Assembly (NCBI RefSeq): GCF_000377005.1 | Contig: NZ_AQYB01000031.1 | Span: 62,001 to 126,000, forward strand | Source: Streptococcus minor DSM 17118 | GTDB lineage: Bacteria > Bacillota > Bacilli > Lactobacillales > Streptococcaceae | Reading direction: 5' to 3' | Length of the DNA stretch: 64,000 nucleotides | Shown: in pieces, positions 38,482 through 47,273 of the stretch | Layout: each line of letters starts with the position of its first letter | How positions within the stretch are numbered: position 1 is the stretch's first letter | Notes under the pieces: generated by a model | What the model saw: only the letters and a program-made list of their open reading frames with translations | What the model was told of the DNA's origin: nothing | The model's database searches: none | Position numbers and translations under genes: made by a program

Positions 38482-38934
38482 CTAGATTGTCTTTTGCGCT
38501 TCACGGACAATGAGGAGGTCAATAGTCGCATGACGAAGAATGTATTCAGAAGAGGAACCAATCAGGAGACGTTCGAAGGCATTGAGTCCAGTTGCTCCGA
38601 GCAACATCAGATCTGCACCGGTTTGTTTTGGAATATCGTGAGCCAGGAGGGTTTTGGGATTGCCAAATTCAATCATCACTTGAACATCCAGCAATCCTTC
38701 TCTTTTAGCTTTTTCTTGGTAATCCTTTAACAATTCAGTCGCTTCTCTTTCCAAAGATTCGTAAACGGAAGCATCAAAAGCTGCAACATTGTGGAGAGCA
38801 CGTGTATCAATGACATGGGCGATAATCAGGCGGGCCTGATTACGTTTGGCGACATGAATAGCTTTATGTAGGGCTAGTTCTGCACCAGCAGAGCCATCGA
38901 CAGCTACGAGAATAGTTTTGTAGGATTGAGTCAT
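38482..38934 (-). CDS. Universal stress protein, UspA family
   Basis: A 150-residue single-domain Usp. It starts SYKTILVAVDGSAGAELALHKA, and the nucleotide loop LLGATGLNAFERLLIGSSSEYILRHA gives the ATP-binding G-2x-G-9x-GS pattern. The ATG at 38934 has aaggagtg at good spacing; an earlier ATG at 38970 lacks one. Usp proteins respond to starvation or stress; no partner is visible. It is divergent from alaA. Confidence 0.92.
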   Translation of the reverse strand: MTQSYKTILVAVDGSAGAELALHKAIHVAKRNQARLIIAHVIDTRALHNVAAFDASVYESLEREATELLKDYQEKAKREGLLDVQVMIEFGNPKTLLAHDIPKQTGADLMLLGATGLNAFERLLIGSSSEYILRHATIDLLIVREAQKTI

Positions 38935-39066
38935 ATCAGTCACTCCTTTCTTGATACAGAGGCTTCGCAAGTAGCAATAAGATTGCTTCTTGATGAAACT
39001 TACTAGCCTGAGTCAATCTCTTCTATTACTATTGTAAGCCTTTTCATGAAAAAAGTAAACTCTTTC

Positions 39067-39095
39067 TTGTGATTTTTGCTAAATTAGGCTAAAAT
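39067..39095 (+). promoter_or_regulatory. alaA promoter
   Basis: TTGTGA (39067-39072) and TAAAAT (39090-39095), 17 bp apart. Confidence 0.55.
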
Positions 39096-39123
39096 AGGTT
39101 CAGTAGAAAGACGAGGTAATGCC

Positions 39124-40338
39124 ATGAGACAATTTGATAAATCTTCAAAATTAGAACATGTGGCTTATGATATACGTGGTCCTGTACTGGATGAAGCGGA
39201 CCGTATGATTGCAAATGGAGAAAGAATCCTTCGTTTGAATACTGGAAATCCAGCAGCCTTTGGCTTTGAAGCACCAGATGAGGTCATCCGTGACTTGATA
39301 ATGAACGCTCGTAATTCAGAAGGCTATGTAGACAGTAAAGGTCTCTTTTCAGCTCGTAAGGCGGTTATGCAATATTGCCAACTAAAAGGATTTCCAGATG
39401 TTGATGTGAATGATATTTATATTGGCAATGGGGTATCAGAATTGATTCCAATGGCCCTGCAAGCTTTGTTGGAAAATGACGATGAGGTTTTAGTGCCTAT
39501 GCCAGATTATCCGCTATGGACAGCTTGTGTAAGCTTGTCAGGTGGAAAGGCTGTTCATTATATCTGTGATGAGTCGGCTAACTGGTACCCAGATATAGAG
39601 GATATCAAGTCAAAAATTAGCCCGCGTACCAAGGCTCTCGTCGTTATTAACCCTAACAATCCCACAGGGGCCCTCTACCCGCAGGAAGTTTTGGAGGAGT
39701 TGGTGGAGATTGCTCGTCAAAATAACCTGATTATCATGGCGGATGAAATCTATGATCGCTTGGTGATGGACGGCGGGGAACATGTTGCCATTGCTAGCTT
39801 GGCACCCGATGTTTTCTGTGTCTCCATGAATGGTCTGTCCAAATCTCATCGGATTGCCGGTTTCCGGGTTGGTTGGATGGTTTTATCCGGTCCAAAATCC
39901 CATGTTAAAGGTTACATTGAGGGCATCAATATGCTATCCAACATGCGCCTATGCTCCAATGTTTTGGCTCAACAAGTCGTCCAAACCTCTCTTGGTGGAA
40001 TCCAGTCTGTAGATAAACTTCTCTTGCCAGGTGGGCGTATCTATGAACAGCGCAATTTTATCTATAAAGCAATCAATGATATTCCAGGACTATCAGCTGT
40101 AAAACCACAAGCTGGCCTCTATATTTTTCCGAAAATTGACCAAGAAATGTACAACATTGAGGATGATGAGGAATTCTGTCTGCGTTTGTTGAAACAAGAG
40201 AAAGTCATGCTCGTTCCGGGTAAAGGTTTTAACTGGAATAAACCAGATCATTTCCGTATCGTCTACCTACCAACGGTGGAAGAGTTGGGTAATGTTCAAG
40301 AGAAAATTACTCGTGTATTGCACCAGTACAAGCGTTAA
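39124..40338 (+). CDS. alaA: PLP-dependent alanine aminotransferase (AlaA type)
   Basis: It most likely interconverts pyruvate/glutamate and alanine/2-oxoglutarate. The 404-residue fold-type I aminotransferase contains LNTGNPAAFGFEAPDEV, VINPNNPTGALY, MADEIYDRLVMD and the PLP lysine in NGLSKSHRIAGFRVGW. The N-terminal FDKSSKLEHVAYDIRGPV is characteristic of AlaA/AlaT. It stands just before codY, whose regulon covers amino-acid genes, and ends at its own [10 protein letters not shown]. Confidence 0.92.
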   Translation: MRQFDKSSKLEHVAYDIRGPVLDEADRMIANGERILRLNTGNPAAFGFEAPDEVIRDLIMNARNSEGYVDSKGLFSARKAVMQYCQLKGFPDVDVNDIYIGNGVSELIPMALQALLENDDEVLVPMPDYPLWTACVSLSGGKAVHYICDESANWYPDIEDIKSKISPRTKALVVINPNNPTGALYPQEVLEELVEIARQNNLIIMADEIYDRLVMDGGEHVAIASLAPDVFCVSMNGLSKSHRIAGFRVGWMVLSGPKSHVKGYIEGINMLSNMRLCSNVLAQQVVQTSLGGIQSVDKLLLPGGRIYEQRNFIYKAINDIPGLSAVKPQAGLYIFPKIDQEMYNIEDDEEFCLRLLKQEKVMLVPGKGFNWNKPDHFRIVYLPTVEELGNVQEKITRVLHQYKR

Positions 40339-40354
40339 CCACTTTTACTAATCA

Positions 40355-40388
40355 GAAGAGACCCAGCAGACCACTTGGTCTCTTTTAA
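40355..40388 (+). [10 protein letters not shown]. [10 protein letters not shown] after alaA
   Basis: An 8-bp stem (40356-40363 with 40377-40384) then TTTT. Confidence 0.75.
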
Positions 40389-40415
40389 AATGATTTTATA
40401 TGTGAAACAATAGAA

Positions 40416-40460
40416 AATTTTCTGATAATTATTGAAATAATATCCATAATTTGTTATAAT
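40416..40460 (+). promoter_or_regulatory. codY promoter with CodY box
   Basis: AATTTTCTGATAATT (40416-40430) matches the CodY box AATTTTCWGAAAATT at 14 of 15 positions. It directly precedes TTGAAA (40432-40437) and TATAAT (40455-40460), 17 bp apart. This predicts autorepression when branched-chain amino acids are plentiful. Confidence 0.85.
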
Positions 40461-40489
40461 GAAAGCAATTACAACAAAAAGAGGGTCAT

Positions 40490-41278
40490 ATGACAAGTTT
40501 ATTAGATAAAACACGGGACATTACTTCCATTTTGAAGCGTTCTGAGGAAACATTGGCAGAAGAATTGCCATATAATGCGATTGCAGAGCATTTGGCAGAA
40601 ATTATCCACTGTAATGCCTGTATCATCAATAGTGAAGGGGAAGTGCTTGGCTATCATCTTCGCTACAAACTGCACAACGACCGTGTTGAAGAGTTTTTTA
40701 TTTCCAAACAGTTCCCAGCTGAATATATCAAGGCAGCAGCTCAGGTCTATGACACGCAGACCAATATTTCAGCAGACAGTGATTTGACAGCAATTCCGGT
40801 TGAGTCTCGAGCGGAGTATCCCAATAGTGTAACCACTCTGGCTCCTATCCATGTGACAGGGATTCGTTTTGGTTCTCTGATTATTTGGCGCAATGATGGC
40901 CAGTTTAATGATGAAGACTTGATTTTGGTTGAGATTGCGTCTACTGTGGTTGGTATTCAACTCCTCAACTTCCAGCGGGAAGAGGATGAGAAAAATATTC
41001 GTCGCAGAGCAGCGGTCAATATGGCGGTCAACACACTCTCTTATTCAGAGATGAAGGCTGTATCTGCTATTTTGGGTGAACTGAATGGCATGGAAGGTCA
41101 ATTGACAGCTTCTGTGATTGCCGATCGTATCGGCATTACCAGATCGGTTATTGTCAATGCCTTGCGTAAATTGGAAAGTGCGGGAATTATCGAAAGCCGT
41201 TCGCTCGGGATGAAAGGAACCTATCTGAAAGTCTTAATCCCTGCTATTTTTGATGAAATTAAGAAACGTGATTATTAA
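40490..41278 (+). CDS. codY: Global nutritional regulator CodY
   Basis: CodY represses amino-acid uptake and synthesis, competence and virulence genes when isoleucine, leucine and valine (and GTP in bacilli) are high. The 262-residue protein has the N-terminal GAF ligand domain and a C-terminal winged helix ([39 protein letters not shown]). The RBS is agaggg. It is followed after one base by the nicotinamidase gene, an order shared with pneumococcus. Confidence 0.97.
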   Translation: MTSLLDKTRDITSILKRSEETLAEELPYNAIAEHLAEIIHCNACIINSEGEVLGYHLRYKLHNDRVEEFFISKQFPAEYIKAAAQVYDTQTNISADSDLTAIPVESRAEYPNSVTTLAPIHVTGIRFGSLIIWRNDGQFNDEDLILVEIASTVVGIQLLNFQREEDEKNIRRRAAVNMAVNTLSYSEMKAVSAILGELNGMEGQLTASVIADRIGITRSVIVNALRKLESAGIIESRSLGMKGTYLKVLIPAIFDEIKKRDY

Positions 41279-41279
41279 T

Positions 41280-41834
41280 ATGAAAAAAGCACTGATTTCA
41301 ATTGATTATACGATTGATTTTGTAGCGGATGATGGAAAACTGACAGCTGGTCAGCCAGCCCAGGCAATCGCTGATAAGATTGCAGCAGTGACTCAAGAAG
41401 CTTATGACAGGGGAGATTATATCTTTTTTGCCATTGACGGACACGATGAAGGGGATGATTTTCATCCTGAGACCAAGCTCTTTCCACCTCACAATATCAA
41501 AGGGACAAATGGTCGCCATCTCTACGGTAAGCTCGCTCAAGTCTATGAGAACATCAAAGACGATGCCCGTGTTTTCTGGATGGACAAGCGTCATTACTCA
41601 GCATTTTCAGGGACAGACTTGGATATCCGTCTCAGAGAGCGTCGAGTTGATACCGTTGTTTTGACAGGTGTCTTAACGGATATCTGTGTTCTCCATACTG
41701 CTATTGATGCCTATAATTTAGGTTACCAGATAGAAGTGGTGGCACCAGCTGTTGCTAGTTTGACACCAGAAAATCACGACTTTGCCCTAGCGCATTTCAA
41801 GCATGTTTTGGGTGCGACAGTTATTGAAGACTAA
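41280..41834 (+). CDS. pncA: Nicotinamidase / isochorismatase-family hydrolase
   Basis: Probable PncA, which deamidates nicotinamide to nicotinate for NAD salvage. The 184-residue protein has the catalytic Asp9 in SIDYTIDF, metal-binding DGHDEGDDFHPE, the Lys in WMDKRHYSAF, and the nucleophile Cys in TGVLTDICVLHTA. Upstream in-frame starts lie inside codY; the ATG at 41280 begins one base after the codY stop, implying co-translation. A second, shorter isochorismatase-type gene occurs at 63.4 kb. Confidence 0.9.
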   Translation: MKKALISIDYTIDFVADDGKLTAGQPAQAIADKIAAVTQEAYDRGDYIFFAIDGHDEGDDFHPETKLFPPHNIKGTNGRHLYGKLAQVYENIKDDARVFWMDKRHYSAFSGTDLDIRLRERRVDTVVLTGVLTDICVLHTAIDAYNLGYQIEVVAPAVASLTPENHDFALAHFKHVLGATVIED

Positions 41835-41836
41835 AT

Positions 41837-41872
41837 AAAAATAGACCTTCCTCTTGGAAGTTCTATTTTTTT
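41837..41872. [10 protein letters not shown]. Bid[27 protein letters not shown] pncA and csoR
   Basis: A 15-base imperfect stem (41837-41851 with 41856-41870) with A and T runs. Confidence 0.85.
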
Positions 41873-42123
41873 ACAATTAAATCCAAAGCTTGTTGGAGTT
41901 TTTCTTCTTGCTGGATCAGATCTAAGTTTGGATCTTGGAGGGCCTTAGTGATTTGTTGGCTGATGACTAGTCCCATGGTACGGTTGATACTGGATCGAAC
42001 AGCGGTCAGTTGTGTTACGATGTCGATACACTCTTGCTCATCATCAATCATCTTTTGAATGCCTCTAAGCTGGCCTTCGGCACGTTTGAGGCGATTGAGG
42101 ATATCTTTTTTTTCGATGTTCAT
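41863..42123 (-). CDS. CsoR/CstR-family repressor with a single cysteine
   Basis: An 86-residue all-alpha repressor of the DUF156 family (CsoR copper, RcnR nickel, CstR persulfide sensors). It contains RLKRAEGQLRGIQKMIDD, Cys32 in DEQECIDIVTQLTAVRSS, then INRTMGLVISQQITKAL. CsoR's His-Cys pair is absent, excluding a normal copper site. The second CstR cysteine is replaced by Ala61. The genes it faces encode rhodaneses and a CoA disulfide/persulfide reductase, which supports a CstR-like sulfur sensor despite the missing thiol. Its operator lies in its own promoter spacer. Confidence 0.88.
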   Translation of the reverse strand: MNIEKKDILNRLKRAEGQLRGIQKMIDDEQECIDIVTQLTAVRSSINRTMGLVISQQITKALQDPNLDLIQQEEKLQQALDLIVKK

Positions 42124-42159
42124 ATGTGTTTATCGTCTCTCCCTAATTTTGATAACCTC

Positions 42160-42188
42160 ATTATACCGATGAGGGGTATAATTGTCAA
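42160..42188 (-). promoter_or_regulatory. csoR promoter with operator in the spacer
   Basis: On the minus strand TTGACA (42188-42183) and TATAAT (42165-42160) are exactly 17 bp apart. The inverted repeat ATACC-N7-GGTAT (42163-42179), a relative of the operator at 42250, fills the spacer, predicting autorepression. Confidence 0.85.
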
Positions 42189-42212
42189 TTGGAACTATCT
42201 TGAACCTTCTAT

Positions 42213-42263
42213 TTGACAGATTTTCAATATGTATGCTACAATTGATATATACCCCTAGGGGTA
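42213..42263 (+). promoter_or_regulatory. Rhodanese operon promoter and CsoR/CstR operator
   Basis: TTGACA (42213-42218) and TACAAT (42237-42242) are 18 bp apart. TACCCCTAGGGGTA (42250-42263) is a perfect 14-bp palindrome at the transcription start, matching the G/C-tract operators of the CsoR/CstR family. Confidence 0.88.
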
Positions 42264-42281
42264 CTATAAAAAGGAGAAACC

Positions 42282-42614
42282 ATGCTTGATTTTTTGAAAA
42301 AACTACTGATGCCGTCGTTTGAATCTATCTCTACTAGTGAATTAGAAGATGTTTTAAAGAGTGAAAGAGTCACACTGCTAGATGTCCGTAGTCCACAAGA
42401 ATACCGTGGAGGGCATATTAGACATGCACGAAATATACCCTTGAATCAAGTGGAGACATATCAAGGGCCAAAGAGCGAAAAACTATATGTTATCTGCCAA
42501 TCCGGCATGCGGAGCAAGCGAGCTGCAAGTATATTGGCTAGAAATGGTTATCAAGCTATCAATGTCAGAGGTGGCATGTCAGCTTATCAAGGAAAAATAA
42601 TTGGAGGTAAATAG
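42282..42614 (+). CDS. Rhodanese-domain protein, first of operon
   Basis: A 110-residue single-domain sulfurtransferase. Cys72 in VICQSGMRS is the persulfide-carrying residue (loop CQSGMR); LLDVRSPQEYRGGHI and NVRGGMSAYQG complete the fold. The N-terminal MLDFLKKLLM is hydrophobic and may associate with the membrane. It is the first gene after the CsoR/CstR-type operator and is followed one base later by the CoA disulfide reductase-like gene. Confidence 0.92.
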   Translation: MLDFLKKLLMPSFESISTSELEDVLKSERVTLLDVRSPQEYRGGHIRHARNIPLNQVETYQGPKSEKLYVICQSGMRSKRAASILARNGYQAINVRGGMSAYQGKIIGGK

Positions 42615-42615
42615 A

Positions 42616-44268
42616 ATGAAAATTGTCATTGTTGGAGGCGTTGCTGGTGGGATGTCAGCTGCGACTCGCTTGCGTCGTCTGATGGAAGATGCGGAAATAA
42701 TTGTTTTTGATAAAGGGCCATATGTATCCTTTGCTAACTGTGGCTTGCCTTTCCATGTATCAGGAGAGATTGCTGAGCGTTCAAGTCTTCTGGTGCAGAC
42801 ACCGGAGCGTCTTAAAGGGCGTTTTGAGTTAGATGTCCGTCCGGAAACAGAAGTATTGTCAATTGATGTAGAGAAGAAGGAAGTAACAGCCATTTCTCAA
42901 GGAAAGCAGTACACAGAAAGCTATGATAAGTTAATCTTATCACCAGGTGCCAAGCCTTTTGTACCACCAATGGAAGGATTAGATAATGCTGACAACGTCT
43001 ATACTCTGCGTAACATTCCTGACCTGGATAAGATTATGGACAAATTGGAAGGTGTTTCTACTGGTCAGGCAACAGTGATTGGGGCAGGCTTTATTGGCCT
43101 TGAAATGGCAGAAAGTTTGGCGAAAAAGGGTCTGAAAGTAACCTTGATTGAGAAGGCTCCCCATGTTTTGCCACCTTTAGATGAGGAAATGGCCGCTTTT
43201 GTTGAGTCTGAGTTGGTCAAAAATGGCATAACTGTCATCACTGGACAATCAGCTCAGTCCTTTGAAAAAAATGGCGAAACCATCATTTTGGAAGATGGGA
43301 CAAGCTTGCAGTCGGATTTGACAATCTTATCTGTTGGTGTGCAACCTGAGAATGATCTGGCGAAGTCTGCTGGTGTAGAATTGGGACTGCGTGGGGGTAT
43401 CTTAGTAGATGAACAGTACCAAACCAATATTGAAGATATCTATGCTGTGGGTGACGCTATTGTAGTGAAGAATCAGATTACCAATCAGGATGCTCTGATT
43501 TCTCTAGCAAGTCCAGCTAATCGTCAAGGCAGACAACTGGCTGATATCATTGCAGGTCACGGCTCATCCAACAAGGGTAGTATTGGAACAGCCATTGTCC
43601 GTGCCTTTGATTTGGCAGCAGCTTCGACTGGCCTGAGTGAGCGGATGGCGCGTCAATACTTTGCAGATGTAGCGGTGGTGCATACGACAGGAAACGACCA
43701 TGCGGGGTATTATCCTGGTGCGACCTCCATCACCTTGAAGCTGGTCTTCAATTCAAAAACAGGAGCTATTTACGGAGCTCAGGCTGTTGGTCAAAAAGGT
43801 GTCGACAAACGGATTGATATCTTAGCTACGGCTATCAAGGCAGGTTTAACCGTTTTTGATTTGCCAGAGCTGGAGTTTACCTATGCACCGCCATTTGGCT
43901 CGGCCAAGGATCCTGTCAATATGATTGGTTATGCAGCGAGCAATCTAGCTCAGGGGCTTAGTGACAGTGTGCAGTGGTATGAGTTGCAAGAACAGCTGGA
44001 AAAAGGGAAAATTTTACTGGATGTTCGGACTCCTGCTGAGCTGTTGGCAGGTCGCTTCCCAGATGCTATTTCTATACCATTGGATAGCTTACGAGAACGC
44101 TTGGATGAATTGGATCCGGCTAAGGAATACATTGTTAGCTGTCACAGTGGATTGCGTTCTTACATTGCGGAGCGAATTCTGAAGCAAAAAGGTTTCAAGG
44201 TTGCCAATTTGGATGGAGCCTATTCCCTATACAATACTGTTAGACCAAAGGAGATTCTTCATGATTAA
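42616..44268 (+). CDS. CoA-disulfide/persulfide reductase fused to rhodanese domain
   Basis: A flavoprotein of the CoADR-RHD type that reduces CoA disulfide or CoA persulfide with NAD(P)H. The 550-residue protein starts with the FAD motif IVIVGGVAGGMSAATRLRR, has the active Cys42 in YVSFANCGLPFH, the second dinucleotide motif VIGAGFIGLEMAESLA, and the dimerisation domain ending about 445. A C-terminal rhodanese domain with Cys509 (VSCHSGLRSY) can hand sulfane sulfur to the reductase. The ATG at 42616 with ggagg fits; an upstream TTG is not needed. It is the core of the sulfur operon. Confidence 0.93.
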   Translation: MKIVIVGGVAGGMSAATRLRRLMEDAEIIVFDKGPYVSFANCGLPFHVSGEIAERSSLLVQTPERLKGRFELDVRPETEVLSIDVEKKEVTAISQGKQYTESYDKLILSPGAKPFVPPMEGLDNADNVYTLRNIPDLDKIMDKLEGVSTGQATVIGAGFIGLEMAESLAKKGLKVTLIEKAPHVLPPLDEEMAAFVESELVKNGITVITGQSAQSFEKNGETIILEDGTSLQSDLTILSVGVQPENDLAKSAGVELGLRGGILVDEQYQTNIEDIYAVGDAIVVKNQITNQDALISLASPANRQGRQLADIIAGHGSSNKGSIGTAIVRAFDLAAASTGLSERMARQYFADVAVVHTTGNDHAGYYPGATSITLKLVFNSKTGAIYGAQAVGQKGVDKRIDILATAIKAGLTVFDLPELEFTYAPPFGSAKDPVNMIGYAASNLAQGLSDSVQWYELQEQLEKGKILLDVRTPAELLAGRFPDAISIPLDSLRERLDELDPAKEYIVSCHSGLRSYIAERILKQKGFKVANLDGAYSLYNTVRPKEILHD

Positions 44269-44560
44269 AAGTATACCTGTAAATGATTTAGTAGCAGAAG
44301 TGAAAGCTAAAACCCTCCATCTAGTTGATGTCCGTGAGGTAGATGAGTACGAGGCAGGACATGTGCCAGGCGCAATCAATCTGCCACTCAGTGAGCTTCT
44401 AGAACGCTATGGCGAGTTGGATAAAGACACAGCCTACCACATCATCTGTCAATCAGGGGGGCGCTCAGCCCAAGCCTGCGCTTTCTTAGATAAGGAGGGT
44501 TATGACGTGACCAACCTAGCTGGAGGAACCGGTGCTTGGACGGGAGAGTTGGAAAGATAA
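44261..44560 (+). CDS. Rhodanese-domain protein, last of operon
   Basis: A 99-residue single-domain rhodanese with Cys63 in IICQSGGRSAQ, plus HLVDVREVDEYEAGHVPGAINLPL and NLAGGTGAW. Its ATG lies within the end of the reductase gene (8-bp overlap), so it is translationally coupled. Together with the first rhodanese and the fused domain, the operon encodes three rhodanese modules. The distinct active-site loops (CQSGMR, CHSGLR, CQSGGR) suggest separate roles. Confidence 0.92.
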   Translation: MIKSIPVNDLVAEVKAKTLHLVDVREVDEYEAGHVPGAINLPLSELLERYGELDKDTAYHIICQSGGRSAQACAFLDKEGYDVTNLAGGTGAWTGELER

Positions 44561-44564
44561 TGAT

Positions 44565-44600
44565 AAAAAAGTTCTGTCTAGTGGCAGAACTTTTTGTTTA
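44565..44600. [10 protein letters not shown]. [10 protein letters not shown] after the rhodanese operon
   Basis: An 11-bp stem (44566-44576 with 44585-44595) with A and T runs between converging genes. Confidence 0.88.
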
Positions 44601-45374
44601 TTTTACTTGAAACCAGAAGGCTAGTAGGTGCAGTATCCAAAGGTGGGCTGGATAGAAGATATAGAAGAACCATTTGTGGATAGGTTTACTGCTACCTTTT
44701 TTGCCATTGTAGAAAAGAAGAAAAGGTAAAAATAGGAAACTCAAAGCATCGCTATTGTAGCAGAACATATCAAACCAGATGCTTAGACTTGGATAATGAC
44801 TGATATTCAAATCTGGACCAAAGAGGAAGAAGGAAATCAAACTCCATACTCCAAAGACTAGTAGCTGTTTCTTGGGATTGCTATAGAAGGCCCAGAAAAT
44901 CAGCATCAAAAAGAGAATAGGAATGCCACCTTCTAAGATGATAGGAAGAGGTCCTAGCGGGATACCAATAAGACCAACAAGGAAAATAATCGTGCCGATA
45001 ATTGCATTGACTGTTCGCTGGTTTTCTTTGTCTTTGGCCTTTTGCCAGAAATAGATAGCGCTATATCCGACGGCCAATGTCAGGAAAATATTATCTCTAA
45101 TTTGATAGGTTTCTCCCAGTAAAAAAAGAGAAAGGCAATCGCCCAGTTGCATCAGAATAGCTGCACTCCATAGGCGAAGCAGGTGTTTTTGACGATTTCT
45201 AGTGTGGAAAAAACCTTCAACTGTTAAGTAGGCAAAAAGTGGTGCCACAAAGCGTGTGATGAGATGAATCCAACTTGGTAGACCAGGAAAGGAAAAGAAG
45301 GCTGAATCCATAGCCATGAAGACAAGTGCTATATATTTGAGTTGATTGGTGTTAAGTAGTTTTAAATCTTTCAT
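44598..45374 (-). CDS. TraX-family membrane protein
   Basis: A 258-residue polytopic protein with about seven hydrophobic segments, of the TraX family (named from the F-plasmid pilin acetyltransferase). Typical is the start TNQLKYIALVFMAMDSAFF and ITRFVAPLFAYLTVEGFFHTRNRQKHLLRLW. Chromosomal Firmicute members have no known pilin target, and no conjugation genes are nearby, so the substrate is unknown. It is monocistronic and divergent from gatC. Confidence 0.82.
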   Translation of the reverse strand: MKDLKLLNTNQLKYIALVFMAMDSAFFSFPGLPSWIHLITRFVAPLFAYLTVEGFFHTRNRQKHLLRLWSAAILMQLGDCLSLFLLGETYQIRDNIFLTLAVGYSAIYFWQKAKDKENQRTVNAIIGTIIFLVGLIGIPLGPLPIILEGGIPILFLMLIFWAFYSNPKKQLLVFGVWSLISFFLFGPDLNISHYPSLSIWFDMFCYNSDALSFLFLPFLLFYNGKKGSSKPIHKWFFYIFYPAHLWILHLLAFWFQVK

Positions 45375-45462
45375 TTTTAAGTCCTCCCAGATTTATTTTA
45401 TCAAAACTGAATAAGCCTGTGCTTACAGTTTTGTAAGAATGTTTTTATAAGCGATTTTGTGG

Positions 45463-45468
45463 TATAAT
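45463..45468 (+). promoter_or_regulatory. gatCAB extended -10 promoter
   Basis: TATAAT preceded by TGG (as TGTGGTATAAT), 37 bases before gatC; no good -35 was found. Confidence 0.6.
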
Positions 45469-45504
45469 TTCTAAGACTATGTAAAATCTTAGAGGAGAAA
45501 TACA

Positions 45505-45807
45505 ATGAAGATTTCTGAAGAAGAAGTTCGTCATGTAGCCAATTTGTCAAAGTTGTCGTTTTCTGATAAGCAGACATCAGAGTTTGCGACGACTTTATCA
45601 AAAATTGTGGACATGGTGGAACTCTTAAATGAGGTGGATACCACAGGTGTGCCCATTACAACGACCATGGCAGACCGTAAGACGGTGATGCGGCCAGATG
45701 TAGCGGAAAAAGGAGTAGACCGTGATGAATTGTTTAAAAATGTACCCCAGTCTGAGAACTACTACATCAAAGTCCCAGCTATTTTGGAAGATGGAGGAGA
45801 TGCCTAA
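45505..45807 (+). CDS. gatC: Asp/Glu-tRNA(Asn/Gln) amidotransferase subunit C
   Basis: GatC holds GatA and GatB together in the enzyme that turns Glu-tRNA-Gln into Gln-tRNA-Gln (and Asp-tRNA-Asn where needed). The 100-residue protein starts [20 protein letters not shown] and has [20 protein letters not shown] and YYIKVPAIL as in the family. The RBS is agaggag. Its stop overlaps the gatA start by one base. Confidence 0.96.
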   Translation: MKISEEEVRHVANLSKLSFSDKQTSEFATTLSKIVDMVELLNEVDTTGVPITTTMADRKTVMRPDVAEKGVDRDELFKNVPQSENYYIKVPAILEDGGDA

Positions 45808-47273
45808 TGTCATTTAAAAATAAGACTGTTGATGAGTTACACGACCTCCTAGTCCAGAAAGAAATTTCGGTGACAGAATTAACCCGAGCAACCCTAGAGG
45901 ATATCAAGGAGCGTGAGGATGAGATTGGGTCTTTTATCACCATCTCTGAAAAAGCTGCGCTAGATCAGGCGCGTGCTCTTGATGAGCAGGGAGTGGATCC
46001 GGACAATGCGTTGTCAGGGATTCCTGTAGCGGTTAAGGACAATATTTCAACCAAAGGGATTCTGACTACAGCAGCATCCAAAATGCTTTACAATTATGAA
46101 CCTATTTTTGATGCAACAGCGGTGGAAAACCTGTATAGCAAAGGGATGATTGTCGTCGGTAAGACGAATATGGATGAATTTGCCATGGGTGGTTCAGGTG
46201 AAACCTCCTACTTTGGAACGACAAAAAATGCTTGGGATCAGACCAAGGTTCCTGGAGGTTCATCTAGTGGTTCAGCAGCGGCTGTTGCTTCTGGTCAAGT
46301 TCGTCTATCGCTTGGTTCGGATACGGGGGGCTCTATCCGTCAACCGGCTGCTTTTAATGGTATTGTTGGTCTCAAGCCGACTTATGGAACGGTATCACGT
46401 TTTGGGCTGATTGCGTTTGGTAGCTCAATGGACCAAATTGGTCCTTTCTCTCCAACAGTCAAGGAAAATGCCCAGCTTCTTAATGTGATTGCTGGTCCTG
46501 ATAGCAAGGATTCGACCTCTGCTTCGGTACAGATAGCTGATTTTACCAGTAAGATTGGTCGAGATATCAAGGGAATGAAGATTGCCTTGCCTAAAGAATA
46601 CTTGGGTGAAGGGATTGACCCAGAAGTCAAGGAAACCATTGTCAATGCAGCCAAGCACTTTGAAACATTGGGAGCGACAGTTGAGGAAGTGAGCCTACCT
46701 CATAGCAAGTATGGAGTGGCAGTATACTATATCATTGCATCGTCTGAAGCTTCTTCCAATTTGCAACGTTTTGATGGTATCCGTTATGGCTATCGCACGG
46801 AGAACTTCAACAATCTTGACGATATCTATGTGAATACACGGAGCGAAGGCTTTGGTGAAGAAGTGAAGCGTCGGATTATGTTAGGGACATTCAGTTTGTC
46901 ATCTGGTTACTATGATGCATATTTCAAGAAAGCTGGCCAGGTTCGTACCTTGATTATCCAAGATTTTGAAAAAGTCTTTGCAAAATATGACTTGATTTTA
47001 GGTCCGACAGCTCCAAGTGTGGCTTTCGATTTGGACTCTCTTAGTCATGACCCTGTTGCCATGTATTTGGCTGACCTCTTAACGATTCCAGTTAATTTGG
47101 CAGGATTGCCGGGGATTTCTATCCCTGCTGGCTTTGTTCAAGGTTTGCCAGTTGGTTTGCAGTTGATTGGTCCAAAATATTCTGAGGAAACCATCTATCA
47201 GGCAGCAGCTGCATTTGAGGCAACGACTGAATACCACAAACAACAACCACTTATTTTTGGAGGTAAAGGCTAA
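45807..47273 (+). CDS. gatA: Asp/Glu-tRNA(Asn/Gln) amidotransferase subunit A
   Basis: GatA is the glutaminase that releases ammonia for GatB. The 488-residue amidase-signature protein shows the Ser-cisSer-Lys triad: VAVKDN (Lys), [13 protein letters not shown], and [13 protein letters not shown]. It has the expected C-terminal [21 protein letters not shown]. It overlaps gatC and gatB by one base each, giving equal supply of the three subunits. Confidence 0.97.
   Translation: MSFKNKTVDELHDLLVQKEISVTELTRATLEDIKEREDEIGSFITISEKAALDQARALDEQGVDPDNALSGIPVAVKDNISTKGILTTAASKMLYNYEPIFDATAVENLYSKGMIVVGKTNMDEFAMGGSGETSYFGTTKNAWDQTKVPGGSSSGSAAAVASGQVRLSLGSDTGGSIRQPAAFNGIVGLKPTYGTVSRFGLIAFGSSMDQIGPFSPTVKENAQLLNVIAGPDSKDSTSASVQIADFTSKIGRDIKGMKIALPKEYLGEGIDPEVKETIVNAAKHFETLGATVEEVSLPHSKYGVAVYYIIASSEASSNLQRFDGIRYGYRTENFNNLDDIYVNTRSEGFGEEVKRRIMLGTFSLSSGYYDAYFKKAGQVRTLIIQDFEKVFAKYDLILGPTAPSVAFDLDSLSHDPVAMYLADLLTIPVNLAGLPGISIPAGFVQGLPVGLQLIGPKYSEETIYQAAAAFEATTEYHKQQPLIFGGKG

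Noticed and set aside
38479..38730. Plus-strand ORF opposite uspA
   Set aside because: uspA on the minus strand has a clear family match, RBS and start; the opposite frame does not.
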